Assembly: GCF_030317035.1 (NCBI RefSeq)
Contig: NZ_JASZYK010000020.1
Span: 1-64,000 of the forward strand
Direction of reading: 5' to 3'
Length of the DNA stretch: 64,000 nt
Origin: Variovorax sp. J22G73
Lineage (GTDB): Bacteria; Pseudomonadota; Gammaproteobacteria; Burkholderiales; Burkholderiaceae_C
Part shown: positions 1 through 8,315 of the stretch, one piece after another
How positions within the stretch are numbered: the stretch's first letter is position 1
How the letters are laid out: each line of letters begins with the position of its first letter
Made by a program: the position numbers and the translations under genes
Notes under the pieces: generated by a model
The model's database searches: none
What the model saw: the letters and a program-made list of their open reading frames with translations, nothing else
Told to the model about the DNA's origin: nothing

Positions 1-71
1 GTCGGTCTGACGCGTTTGCCCAGCTTGACGTAGAGCTCAACCGCTCGAATCCGATCTTCGTAGGAATACAC
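1..71 (-). CDS. IS3-family transposase OrfA, 5' end only (cut by window edge)
   Basis: Reading leftwards from a GTG at 71, the frame gives VYSYEDRIRAVELYVKLGKR and runs off the window. This is the characteristic N-terminus of the helix-turn-helix OrfA protein of IS3-family elements, which begins with S/T-YEDR-x-RAV-x-LY-x-K-x-GKR. A strong AGGAGG ribosome binding site lies 7 bases upstream of the GTG. The rest of OrfA, and OrfB, should lie left of the window. The element is oriented away from the island that follows. Family assignment is good; intactness cannot be judged. Confidence 0.7.
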   Translation of the reverse strand, partial: MYSYEDRIRAVELYVKLGKRVRP

Positions 72-376
72 GAACTACCTCCTGGTAGTCCAAGTTTTCG
101 TCCGCACCCCCTTACTGCGTTTAGAGGGTCAATTTTCGGTGGCAATCAACAGGCTGGGCTAGTAGTGCCGTGGGCCCTTTGCTGCTCCGGCTTGTAGCAT
201 CGCCTTGCAGCGTTTGCGAGAGTTGGGGAACCGAGCTGAATGCAATTCAATCGGTTGTCGCTGGAAAGCTTGCGCAAGTCATGCCGGAAGGTCAAACGAT
301 ATGTACCGGTGCCGAGTCCTCAAGTTTGGCGTGAAGCGCGAGGAATTTGTGTAGCTTCAATGCATCTTGCAGTCAA
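72..376. other. Intergenic: IS end and unassigned sequence
   Basis: The stretch from about 86 to 116 is GT/AC-rich and is where the terminal inverted repeat of the IS element at the edge should lie; the exact end cannot be set without the other copy. From about 126 the words gggtcaattttcggtggcaa resemble the ends of IS21-type elements, but only weakly. No gene is supported before the stop of hipA. Confidence 0.35.
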
Positions 377-1621
377 TCACACTGAAGGAGGGGGCGGTCG
401 CTCGAATTCTGGCCTCGAAATGCCTAGCGTTGCGGCTTCTTGCTCCCACTCGCGCACTACATCCAGTACGTCCCACACAACGTGTCCGGCTTTTGCCTCG
501 GTCAATCCATAGAACGCTGCGGTGGAAAGCACGGTGTCTAGGTTCGGCCGATTGTCCGAATCATCGAGGCTCAGGACATGAGACGCCTTGTCGATGTTCG
601 GGTTTACATCGAAGGCGGGAGCCAACCGCCACGCATTCCTTTCGCGAAGGAAGCCGTGATTCCGCAGATGGTCGTCGCGATTGCCCAGCGCGACGTTGAA
701 GACGACCCGACGAAACAGTTGCGTCAGGTCATCGCCGATGTGCTGACGACCCTGGGATTCGAGAAATTGGGCGAGCTCGAGGTAGCTTGCGCTCTCGCCC
801 CGCTTCTTTTCCAGCAGCGTCATCGCTGATGCATACAGGCGCCGCGTCTCGCCCGTGCGGTCGAAGCGCTTAACGCAAAACGTGCGATGCACGCTGCCGA
901 GCGGCAACAGCCTTGCCTGTGGAACGTCGATCCCTGCGCGCTCAGCGAGGCGGTGCGCCACGAACTCCCAGGCGCCGACGTCTCGCTTGTCAGTCAGCAT
1001 GGGTAGCTTGGCAATCCAATGCTCTCCAAGTTCCTGATCCAAATAGCTGATCTTGGGCCGCGCGCCACCCAAAGACGCCCCCCTCAGGCGCATTGTCGTC
1101 AGCACATCTCGCGATGCAACGTTTCCGAGGGCCTCATGAAAATCGAAGTTTTGCGCGACACCTGCGAGGCTGTGCAAGTCGATGGGCGCTGACGTCGGAA
1201 GTGTGCCTTCGTTCAGATACTGCGCCTCACCAGGCGCGCGAAGCCGCAGTGCGCCTTGACGCGCCAAGTCCTGTACCGCGCACAGAAGATCCCAAGTCCG
1301 CAGCTCTCGCGTACTGCGCTGCTCGTCTCGCGCCTGACGCGCCTCCCATTGCGCCAGGATCGACTGTCCCCATCGGTCCGGACAGATGTCTCTCAGCGCC
1401 CCGAAGACTCCGCCTTCGCTCGGCGCGAAGAACACCTGCGTGCTCAGCGGCAGATCGGGCCCGAGGGCAAAGGCCTGTCGATCTGCGAGCCACGAATCCG
1501 TGTACTGAAAGCGGATGTGGCCATGATCTTTGGCAAGCATGCCCACCGCTTGCGGCGCACCGAGATCGCTGTCCAGCCAAACCTCCAGTTCGCCTGCGCC
1601 GAGGTCATTGGTTAGTTTCAT
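377..1621 (-). CDS. hipA: HipA-family serine/threonine kinase toxin
   Basis: The 414-residue product has the full HipA layout. Residues about 1-110 form the N-terminal subdomain. The nucleotide-binding glycine-rich segment GASLGGARPK lies near residue 182. The catalytic loop GNRDDHLRNHGF lies near 313-324, and the metal-binding AFDVNP segment near 340. HipA proteins phosphorylate targets such as glutamyl-tRNA synthetase, causing growth arrest; the target here is unknown. The usual HipB helix-turn-helix antitoxin is not seen: the 450 bases upstream carry only broken frames. All key motifs are intact, so it may be active and held in check by an antitoxin elsewhere, or tolerated. Confidence 0.85.
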   Translation of the reverse strand: MKLTNDLGAGELEVWLDSDLGAPQAVGMLAKDHGHIRFQYTDSWLADRQAFALGPDLPLSTQVFFAPSEGGVFGALRDICPDRWGQSILAQWEARQARDEQRSTRELRTWDLLCAVQDLARQGALRLRAPGEAQYLNEGTLPTSAPIDLHSLAGVAQNFDFHEALGNVASRDVLTTMRLRGASLGGARPKISYLDQELGEHWIAKLPMLTDKRDVGAWEFVAHRLAERAGIDVPQARLLPLGSVHRTFCVKRFDRTGETRRLYASAMTLLEKKRGESASYLELAQFLESQGRQHIGDDLTQLFRRVVFNVALGNRDDHLRNHGFLRERNAWRLAPAFDVNPNIDKASHVLSLDDSDNRPNLDTVLSTAAFYGLTEAKAGHVVWDVLDVVREWEQEAATLGISRPEFERPPPPSV

Positions 1622-2072
1622 GATCCAGCACCCCGTTCATCGACCGACAGAGCTGCGGCCACGTAACGGCCGCCACCGCACCGTGCCGCCGCGTTCAGAG
1701 GCAGCTCGATGCGAATATGGTCCGACCTCGATCAAGGTCCTTCGCTCGAAGGCTTGCAACCCTCCAATCGTCGTGACACCATGCGCCGAAAGGTCCGTCA
1801 TGTCATCCGAGAACGCAACTTCCTCGCAAGCGTGCCAACAGCGCGAGCGCCGTGTGCTCGACATCGGACTTGTGTATGAGGCTGAACTCTGGGCCTTCAG
1901 GCGCGAATGACGGCGGAGGAATATCGAAAGTGTCCGATCGGGTCGCTGCACGCTCGAACACATGAGTTGGTTTTCGCGCGAGAAGGCGCAGCGCATGAGG
2001 CTCATCGACTGTCCGTATTGACGGGATAGCGAATCGACGGTGTCCGACCGGCGATCAAGGTCCGGACGGTAC
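1622..2072 (-). pseudogene. Decayed coding stretch between Fic and HipA
   Basis: Three minus-strand frames each hold a short protein-like run but none is complete. One, from about 2030 to 1830, reads RTVDEPHALRLLARKPTHVF and later SDVEHTALALLARLRG. A second, about 1815-1700, reads MTDLSAHGVTTIGGLQAFER. A third, about 1705-1630, reads HIRIELPLNAAARCGGGRY. This looks like one gene broken by two or more frameshifts. It sits where the HipA antitoxin gene would be expected, but none of the pieces can be recognised as HipB. The family is unknown. Confidence 0.35.
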
Positions 2073-3626
2073 CTAAGTTTTTGCATCATCTTGCTCCTTC
2101 AGATTCTTAGGCCACAGCAGCTGGTGTCTGACCAAGGAGTTCTCGAACGCGTTGCACCGCTTCATGAGGTCGATGGTCGCGTCGAGGTCGTCGTAGTTGA
2201 ACGCCGCGGTCCAACGCCGAATGTTCGCCATCGCGTCCAGGTACGGCTTGGTCCGCGCTGCGCGCGTCATCTCTCGCAGGCAGTCGAGGTATTCGTCGCG
2301 AAAGAGCGTCGGCACGATGATTCGCGCCTCACCCGCAGCACTCAGCTCCGAGTTCATGACCAGCCGCGCCAGACGTCCATTGCCGTCGTTGAATGGATGC
2401 ACCTCTGACACGATGAACATCGCAAGCAGCGCGCGGGGCATGCCAGCGTCCACGTCGTGCAAGAGCAGCCCTGCCTCTCGCAGCGTGCCCAGGACCAGGC
2501 GGGGGTCGACAAACGTCGTATTGCCCGCCGCGCTGCGCGAAGACTTGAATTTGCCAGGCGATACCTCGGGCCGCGCCGCCATCATCAGTCCGTGGCGCTC
2601 TCGCAGGGCTTCCTCGAAGGCCTTGGCATCAGTGATCGCCCTCCCCCGCCACGGACCCTTGGCCTGATCGAAGACGCTTTTAATGTCGTGGGCATCCTGA
2701 GGCCAAGGCGCGCTGATCTTGCCTTCAAGGGCGATTGCGCGGGCCTCTTCGGTCTCGAACTCGATACCCTCTATGAAATTGCTGAAGTACGACTCGAGGA
2801 AGGCGAAGTTGGTGGCCGCAAACGGCGAGCTGGCGACATAAGCGATTTCCTGCAGCTCGCTCATCTTCAAGGCCTGGACCAGCGTGTGGAACAGGTCCAT
2901 CCGCGCGGCGTCGTAGCCCCTCGCACGGCCGCTGCCGCTTGCGCTGGCCATCTTCTGATCGGGGAATGCACCGAGGATTGCGCCCATCAATCGATCGAGC
3001 TGCTGCAGATGCGAACGGGGTGCGTTCAATTGCGCGCCGACAGCCTTCACGCGCTCTCGCAGGTCGATGAAGGCCTGCTCTCCGCGGTAATGGCAAACAG
3101 AGATCAGTCGCTGCTCAAGCTCCTCGGCGCTGACCTTTCGGTCGTATCCCGGATCGTCGTCGCTCGGGGCCGGTGCCACGGCATCGAGCAGCATCCGGGC
3201 TGGGCTCGGGAAGTAGAGTTCGCGACCTTGCATCGGGGTATCACCCTCGACGGGCCCCGGGCCACTCGATAGCGCAACCCTCAGACCCGGGAGTTCCACC
3301 ACGCGTGCTTGACTGCTGCCGGCGAGGTAAATCGTGCTGCCCACCATTCCATCGAACGCACTCCGGTAGGCGACGACGGTCTTGGGGAAAAGCGCCGCCA
3401 GGATTCGGATCTTCTCCCGCTGGAACAGCGCTGGCCAGTCGGCGGCAGGCAAAGGCGTGGCGATGCCGCTGTGCACTTGGTTCAACTCGCCGGAGGCGAC
3501 CCGGCGCTGCACCACACGCTGCTCCGTGGGCGTGAGTTCTGCATCAAGAAAGAGGCGTTCGGCTTGTTGCTTCATCGCTACCTGCTCAGCCTTGGCTGCA
3601 ATGACCGACTTGTCCTGCATGGACAT
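2073..3626 (-). CDS. Fic-domain protein (class II, self-inhibited AMPylator type)
   Basis: The product of about 517 residues carries the canonical Fic motif HPFNDGNGRLAR near residues 410-421. This motif holds the catalytic histidine and nucleotide-anion-binding loop for transfer of AMP or a related group to a protein hydroxyl. Upstream of the core, SNFIEGIEF near residue 282 fits the (S/T)xxxE(G/N) inhibitory helix of class II Fic proteins, which blocks ATP binding. The first 200 residues are unlike the Fic fold and may be a winged-helix-like sensor domain (inference). In-frame starts exist at TTG 3632, ATG 3626 and ATG 3620 with no clear ribosome site; 3626 is used. The target is unknown. 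Its neighbours are HipA and putative toxin-antitoxin genes. Confidence 0.85.
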   Translation of the reverse strand: MSMQDKSVIAAKAEQVAMKQQAERLFLDAELTPTEQRVVQRRVASGELNQVHSGIATPLPAADWPALFQREKIRILAALFPKTVVAYRSAFDGMVGSTIYLAGSSQARVVELPGLRVALSSGPGPVEGDTPMQGRELYFPSPARMLLDAVAPAPSDDDPGYDRKVSAEELEQRLISVCHYRGEQAFIDLRERVKAVGAQLNAPRSHLQQLDRLMGAILGAFPDQKMASASGSGRARGYDAARMDLFHTLVQALKMSELQEIAYVASSPFAATNFAFLESYFSNFIEGIEFETEEARAIALEGKISAPWPQDAHDIKSVFDQAKGPWRGRAITDAKAFEEALRERHGLMMAARPEVSPGKFKSSRSAAGNTTFVDPRLVLGTLREAGLLLHDVDAGMPRALLAMFIVSEVHPFNDGNGRLARLVMNSELSAAGEARIIVPTLFRDEYLDCLREMTRAARTKPYLDAMANIRRWTAAFNYDDLDATIDLMKRCNAFENSLVRHQLLWPKNLKEQDDAKT

Positions 3627-3895
3627 TCGCAATCACGGTTTTGATGGCCGTCAGTGCTGAAGTCATGATGCGGCGTCGCGCGGCCGCTTGCCTCTGCCCC
3701 CAGATGGCCTCGGCGACGGTGCTGCAGCGCTGGTCGAAAGGGAACAGGCATCACGAGCCGCGCTCATGAACAGCGAAGGAGCGATAGGGCTTTCTCGCCA
3801 CAATGACAAGAATCGAAAATGGCACGATCAGGGACCATGCGCATCCTCCTGTCGACGCGTTTTCGGTTTTCCATCGAAGGCTCGCCCGCGCTGCA

Positions 3896-4267
3896 TCATT
3901 GCTCCGCAGCTTTGAAGCTTTCCCACAGGTGGTCACTCACGTCCTGCGCCCCGTCCAACCCGCTATGCAAGAGTCGCGCCTCGAAAAGTCGTCTGAGGCT
4001 TAGCCGCTCGGTCGGTGGGACGTCGAACGAGTAGACGCGTCCGGAGGAGGTGATCAATGCCCTCGCCTGCGCATTGAACGCAACGACCGGCGAGGTCAGA
4101 CGAATCGCGTCGTCGTCCATGACTGCCACGATTCGCAGTTCACCCAACCACTCGAACACTCTCCAGGCGCGCGACGTAACGCTTGGCTGTTCATCCACCA
4201 CCGGCGCAGGCCTCAGGTTGGTGAATTCAACGATGAGAAAGCGTTTGAACAAACGTCGATGACTCAT
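3896..4267 (-). CDS. Hypothetical protein, possible partner of the upstream 141-residue gene
   Basis: A 123-residue product with coding-like codon use, begun by ATG at 4267, 60 bases after the upstream gene ends. It is rich in hydrophobic strands (RRLFKRFLIVEF, ELRIVAVMDDDAIRL) and ends in a short helical tail. I do not recognise the family. Position and size suggest a two-gene toxin-antitoxin or immunity-type operon with the gene at 4328-4753, but no catalytic motif supports a toxin role. Confidence 0.6.
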   Translation of the reverse strand: MSHRRLFKRFLIVEFTNLRPAPVVDEQPSVTSRAWRVFEWLGELRIVAVMDDDAIRLTSPVVAFNAQARALITSSGRVYSFDVPPTERLSLRRLFEARLLHSGLDGAQDVSDHLWESFKAAEQ

Positions 4268-4327
4268 GGGTTCGACTGGTTTTTTGTTTTTTGCAAAGCG
4301 AGCCGAGGTGAACCCGCAGCAAGCAGG

Positions 4328-4753
4328 TCATCCATTCGAGACAGGCTCCAAACTGTCCTTGGCGGCACCCACAACAGCATCCGGTCTGAGCGCCAGCACC
4401 TCTCTTGGGCTCGGCCCGCCCAGATAGGAGTTCTTTGACTCAAACCATCCCGCCACATACCATCCGAAATAGCCATCGAAGATCTGAAGAATCTCTGCGA
4501 CACCGGGCAATGGTTGCCACTGCGCGTCGAACAGGTACACCGGGACCAAGAGCACCCCTTCATGCTCGATGCTCAAGATTTGCCCGCTGCGCAGCCATTG
4601 CTCCGGCACCTCGTGAGGAGTTTCTGACTGGGGGTCGAGTCTGCGTCCCAACTCAGCGACAGGAATCCACTCTGTCCCGCCGAGGACTGCATCGACGAGC
4701 CGTTGATGGGCCACCTTCTCGGTTCGGCTTGCGATAGATTCTGGAGGATTCAT
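4328..4753 (-). CDS. Small protein with DUF2384-like (Xre/ParS-type) C-terminus
   Basis: 141 residues. The N-terminal half (about 15-65) is helical and resembles a DNA-binding fold; EHEGVLLVPVYLFDAQWQPL near 78-97 and WFESKNSYLGGPSPREVL near 113-130 follow the layout of proteins ending in the Xre/MbcA/ParS toxin-binding domain, where a conserved LGG-x-x-P segment precedes the last helices. Such proteins are antitoxins of RES or ParT-type toxins. No RES domain is seen next door, so the assignment rests on the C-terminal pattern only. It leads the operon with the 123-residue gene. Confidence 0.6.
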   Translation of the reverse strand: MNPPESIASRTEKVAHQRLVDAVLGGTEWIPVAELGRRLDPQSETPHEVPEQWLRSGQILSIEHEGVLLVPVYLFDAQWQPLPGVAEILQIFDGYFGWYVAGWFESKNSYLGGPSPREVLALRPDAVVGAAKDSLEPVSNG

Positions 4754-4822
4754 GGTTCAAGTTGGTAGTGAGGTTGGAAAGCCCGGCCTTGAGGTACTAA
4801 CGTACACAGGCGGGTTCGAGGA

Positions 4823-5491
4823 CTAAGAGTCAAGCGTCTTCTTGTCGGCCAGCAGCATTGCGTCCACCGACTCGTCGGCCATTGCTTCGCCACGATGCCG
4901 AGCCGGTTCGAACGCCAGGGGCATCCCATCGAGAACTGACAATGTCTGGGCTTCCGGAACGACTTGCTCAGATTGGTCCGACGCTCTGGAGCCAGCGCCC
5001 AGCGCACGCCGAACGGCTTCGAAGTGCGCCTCCGTCAGGCCAACGCCGACCTCACACAGCACCACAGCCCCGCATCTGTCAAAACGGGATCGTGCCAATC
5101 CCGTGCCGGACAGCGTGTCGTCCAGGATGACGAACGGCTCGCCGTTGTGGTGTGCAGACATCCAGGCTTCGATTGCCTCCAGTCGAGACCTGCCTCTGTT
5201 CTGGGGTGCCTCCCACGCCGTTGGATGCAGTGCAGCTGCGACCTTGGCCAACCCGGTTCTCATAAATAACTCTTCAAAACCTCGGCGATCCAAGAACCTC
5301 AGCCAACTGGTGGTCAGGACCACCGCCGGCTGGTACGCGTCGATGACACGCAGCAGTGTTTTGACCGCAGGTGCATGAAAGAGCGTCTCCCAGAGACCGT
5401 CGGGCACGCCTCCTGCGAGCACGTCATAACCGCCGTATGGATCGTTGAGGCAGAGGACATCGTCCAGGTCAAGAAAGAGGATGGGTCGCAT
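4823..5491 (-). CDS. HAD-superfamily phosphatase (Swiss-Army-Knife RNA-repair type)
   Basis: 222 residues. HAD motif I is FLDLDDVL at residues 5-12 (nucleophile and general acid Asp); motif II is LTTSW near residue 60; the acidic motif IV is FVILDDT near 120. There is no large cap domain. This compact layout, with W in LTTSW, matches HAD domains described in bacterial RNA repair and conflict operons, which remove phosphates from damaged RNA ends. The C-terminal 60 residues after about 165 are not recognised. The next gene, 30 bases away, is a metallophosphoesterase on the same strand, so a shared nucleic-acid or nucleotide end-processing job is plausible but inferred. Confidence 0.75.
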   Translation of the reverse strand: MRPILFLDLDDVLCLNDPYGGYDVLAGGVPDGLWETLFHAPAVKTLLRVIDAYQPAVVLTTSWLRFLDRRGFEELFMRTGLAKVAAALHPTAWEAPQNRGRSRLEAIEAWMSAHHNGEPFVILDDTLSGTGLARSRFDRCGAVVLCEVGVGLTEAHFEAVRRALGAGSRASDQSEQVVPEAQTLSVLDGMPLAFEPARHRGEAMADESVDAMLLADKKTLDS

Positions 5492-5521
5492 GACTGGAAA
5501 TTGCGCAAGTTGAAAGCACGG

Positions 5522-6391
5522 TCATCCGCGGCGAGCTGGCGGGGCGACAGAGCCCGCATGCTGGATCTCAACTACGAAAGCGGGATTGAAGTCTCCGTTC
5601 TCGAAGTTTCCGTTCCAGTCGACATAGCCTCGCGGGTTGCACACCACCCGGCAGCTGTCGACCTGGTAGTCAAAGCTCGTATGCGTGTGGCCGTGGACCC
5701 AAAGCGCCGGCACGTCGAAGAACTCATCTCTGAGTTCGGTCACATAGGCCGCGGACGTCCATTCCTCGGCGTACTTCGGCGCCAGTGAGTTGCGGTGCGG
5801 CGCATGGTGAGTTACAACGACCGTGGGGCCACCGAAGTGCTCAGAAAGCTTCCTGCGCAGCCAAGAACGATGCCGCCGATGAATGAGCAAGGTGTCGATG
5901 GGCTGGATTCGCCGGCTGGTGAACGTGCTCGTTCCGGGCTGCGCGGCAACACGGATGGCGGTGTAGTCGACCACATAGCGCTGACTCTCGGCCATGGCAC
6001 GAAATCGATCTGACAAAAGTCTCGGCGCGCCGCCCGGGAAGCCAGGATCGACGATATGCAGGCCGAAGTCGGTCCACAGCGTGCACCCCAGAAACCGAAC
6101 ACCGCCGATGACCGTCTCGTCGCAGTCCAAGAAGTGGATGTCGTGCTCTTTTGCCTTGTCGCGCATCCTCGTCTGTTCCGACCCGAGGACGGCTTCGTAG
6201 TACTCGTGGTTGCCGGCGACTTGCACGATGGGTTGGTCGCCGAAACCCATCGACCCGCGAAGCAAGGCTGCAGCGGCGCTACCTGGCTCCAGGATGTCGC
6301 CTGCCAAAACGACGACGTCATACTCTAAGTTTTCGGGAACCTGGAACGTGTTGAACTCAGCATGGAGGTCAGAAAGGATCAGCAGCTTCAT
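5522..6391 (-). CDS. Calcineurin-like metallophosphoesterase A
   Basis: 289 residues with every metal-binding motif of the calcineurin-like fold: SDLHAEF at 7-13, AGD at 30-32, GNHEYY at 60-65, THHAPH near 195, and GHTHT near 232. It hydrolyses a phosphomonoester or phosphodiester; the substrate cannot be told from sequence. It is closely related to the gene immediately upstream, most strongly around VVVTHHAPHRNSLAP and ALWVHGHTHTSFDY. Its ATG overlaps the stop of that gene in an ATGA, indicating translational coupling. The last gene of a three-gene operon (7484 to 5522). Confidence 0.9.
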   Translation of the reverse strand: MKLLILSDLHAEFNTFQVPENLEYDVVVLAGDILEPGSAAAALLRGSMGFGDQPIVQVAGNHEYYEAVLGSEQTRMRDKAKEHDIHFLDCDETVIGGVRFLGCTLWTDFGLHIVDPGFPGGAPRLLSDRFRAMAESQRYVVDYTAIRVAAQPGTSTFTSRRIQPIDTLLIHRRHRSWLRRKLSEHFGGPTVVVTHHAPHRNSLAPKYAEEWTSAAYVTELRDEFFDVPALWVHGHTHTSFDYQVDSCRVVCNPRGYVDWNGNFENGDFNPAFVVEIQHAGSVAPPARRG

Positions 6392-7248
6392 CGCACGCTC
6401 GCCCGATCGGTTGGGATGTCGACGACAAACGCGGGGTTGAAATCGTCGTTCTCAGGCACTCGCTTGCTCATGCCGAGCATGTAGCCACGGGGGTTGCAGA
6501 CGACGCGGCAGTGCCCGATCCTGTAATCGAAACTCGTATGTGTGTGGCCATGCACCCACAGCACGGGGACCTTGAAGAACTCCTCGGGCAGCTCGCTCGC
6601 AAACGCTCCCGACACCCAATCCGTTGCGTAGATGGGGGCCAGAGAATTGCGGTGCGGAGCATGGTGCGTCACCACGACCGTTGGCCCGGCAAATGGCTCT
6701 TCGAGCTTTGCGGCAAGCCATGCGCGGTGAACCTGGTGCAGAGCCAGCGTGTCCGCCGGCGTCAGCAGCCGCTTCGACGGCCGCTCGCTGCCTCTTGCTC
6801 CAGCCGGTGCTCGATCCTCGTGCACCCTAATGGCGCGGTAGTCCGTAAGAACCCGCTTCGACTCGGACACCGACCGTGGAACATCTGACCGAGCGCCGTC
6901 TTTGGTGTCGATGCGCAGGGCGAAATCCGTCCAGAAGGTGCAACCCAGGAAGCGCACTCCGTCAAGCACCACCTCGCCGCAGTTCAATGCGTGGACGTTG
7001 GTGCCCTGCACGGCCATCTGAAGGTTGGCCAGGCCGCTGGACAGCACGTCGGCATAAAACTCGTGGTTGCCCGGCACATAGATGACCGGCCGGGTGACGC
7101 CGAAGTTGGCAGTACGACGCGCCCAGTGGACCGCTTTGATCGCCGGAACAGCTACGTCTCCCGCCAGCACAACAGCATCGAACTGGACCTCGGGCACCGC
7201 GAAGGTTCCGAATTCGAGATGCAAGTCTGACAAGACCAAAAGCTTCAT
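6388..7248 (-). CDS. Calcineurin-like metallophosphoesterase B (paralogue of A)
   Basis: 286 residues with the full motif set: SDLHLEF at 7-13, AGD near 30, GNHEFY near 60, THHAPH and GHTHTSFDY in the C-terminal third. It aligns along its whole length with phosphoesterase A, with an extra loop rich in Arg and Ser near 140-160 before the helix ahead of the THH motif. It overlaps both neighbours through ATGA junctions, so the three genes form a tight operon. Tandem duplicates that both keep all catalytic residues suggest either different substrates or a heteromer (inference). Confidence 0.9.
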   Translation of the reverse strand: MKLLVLSDLHLEFGTFAVPEVQFDAVVLAGDVAVPAIKAVHWARRTANFGVTRPVIYVPGNHEFYADVLSSGLANLQMAVQGTNVHALNCGEVVLDGVRFLGCTFWTDFALRIDTKDGARSDVPRSVSESKRVLTDYRAIRVHEDRAPAGARGSERPSKRLLTPADTLALHQVHRAWLAAKLEEPFAGPTVVVTHHAPHRNSLAPIYATDWVSGAFASELPEEFFKVPVLWVHGHTHTSFDYRIGHCRVVCNPRGYMLGMSKRVPENDDFNPAFVVDIPTDRASVR

Positions 7249-7484
7249 GGCCCACTGCTTTCAGACGCAGCGGAGCTGTTGGTGTCAACTGCAATGCCAA
7301 GCGCACGCATCAGACTTCTTTCATGATGCTGCAGCACTCGCTCGTCGATGTTCCCCAAGTGTTTCTTGTAGATGGCCGCGATCGCGCGACCGTCCAGCCT
7401 CGTCGCCTCTGTGTGCTGACGTGCAAGGTCTTCCAGTAAGGGGTACGTGCTCAGACGATGCAGAGCACGGAGGGCATCAGTCAT
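7245..7484 (-). CDS. Small helical protein leading the phosphoesterase operon
   Basis: 79 residues, starting at an ATG preceded by GGGGAGG at proper spacing; a longer reading to 7622 is possible but its N-terminal part does not look like protein. The sequence is helical, with QHTEATRLDGRAIAAIYKKH and KHLGNIDERVLQHHERSLMR. Its stop overlaps the phosphoesterase B start in ATGA. No known family is recognised. Coupling to the enzyme genes suggests an accessory or regulatory subunit (inference). Confidence 0.7.
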   Translation of the reverse strand: MTDALRALHRLSTYPLLEDLARQHTEATRLDGRAIAAIYKKHLGNIDERVLQHHERSLMRALGIAVDTNSSAASESSGP

Positions 7485-7790
7485 GAAGACTGCCTCCCCG
7501 CGGCCTCGGGACTGTGTTTTTTGGCGCTGATGTGTTGGCAAGAGTTCTCCCTTCGAGCAGCGGCAAGCACATCGCAGGCAAGCGAAGTTGTCTATGGCGT
7601 CTCTCTCACACGTACGCTTCATGCCAAACCTCGAGTTCTGTCATCTACCCACAGGCCTTGTGGGCTTGGGTACCGATTGGAGATTGCTTCAGTCATCGGC
7701 ATTCATCGCTGCTTCCAAAAAATCCAGGACAAGTTAAGCAACGAGACCTTTTGACGAAAGCGCACGTGAGTCCCGCGAGTTTCCGAGCTT
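7485..7790. other. Intergenic, promoter region of the phosphoesterase operon
   Basis: About 300 bases without a supported gene. It must hold the promoter of the 7484-5522 operon. No clear operator dyad or terminator was found. Confidence 0.4.
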
Positions 7791-8240
7791 TCAAAGAACA
7801 GGAAGCTCAGGCCGTATCCACTGAATGCGCCTTTCCAGCGCCTCGCTGAGAAACTCTAGGTCCTCATTGTCAATCGAGCCGTCTTCCGCTTGGAGAACAA
7901 CACGCCAGGGATTTGCCCCAGTTGCCCCAGATGGCTTGCAAAGCCACGCCTGCTGCACGCTCTCAGGATTCCAACCCCACTCATCTTGCCCAACCCTACG
8001 CGCGATAGTGATGTCCATTACCTCGTGGCTCTCGTCTACAAGAAGCTCGTGGAGCATGCCTCGATCCAACATCAGATAGGTTCTCTCAACATCAGTACCT
8101 CGATCTCTTGTCTGGACTATGGCGATTCCAAAATCACGAGGTAGCTCAATCATTCTTACGTTGAACTCCCCATCTTCCGAGAGTCCGTGAAATCTCATCT
8201 TGGCCAGCACAAATCCGGGCTGATATTTTTGAGTAATCAT
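7791..8240 (-). CDS. Hypothetical protein in the phosphoesterase cluster
   Basis: 149 residues with coding-like codon use and a plausible ATG. It is acidic at the C-terminus (QAEDGSIDNEDLEFLSEALE) and contains DEWGWNPESVQQAWLC in the middle. It is soluble, with no signal peptide or membrane segment. I do not recognise the family. It lies 75 bases downstream of the gene ending at 8316, on the same strand, so it may be the last gene of the 9484-7791 operon. Confidence 0.65.
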   Translation of the reverse strand: MITQKYQPGFVLAKMRFHGLSEDGEFNVRMIELPRDFGIAIVQTRDRGTDVERTYLMLDRGMLHELLVDESHEVMDITIARRVGQDEWGWNPESVQQAWLCKPSGATGANPWRVVLQAEDGSIDNEDLEFLSEALERRIQWIRPELPVL

Positions 8241-8315
8241 CTTCTGTTAATCAGGATGGCGACGGTACTGCTCAGGTCGAGAGTTTCGGAACGCTGTCGG
8301 TGCAGTCGTGACATG

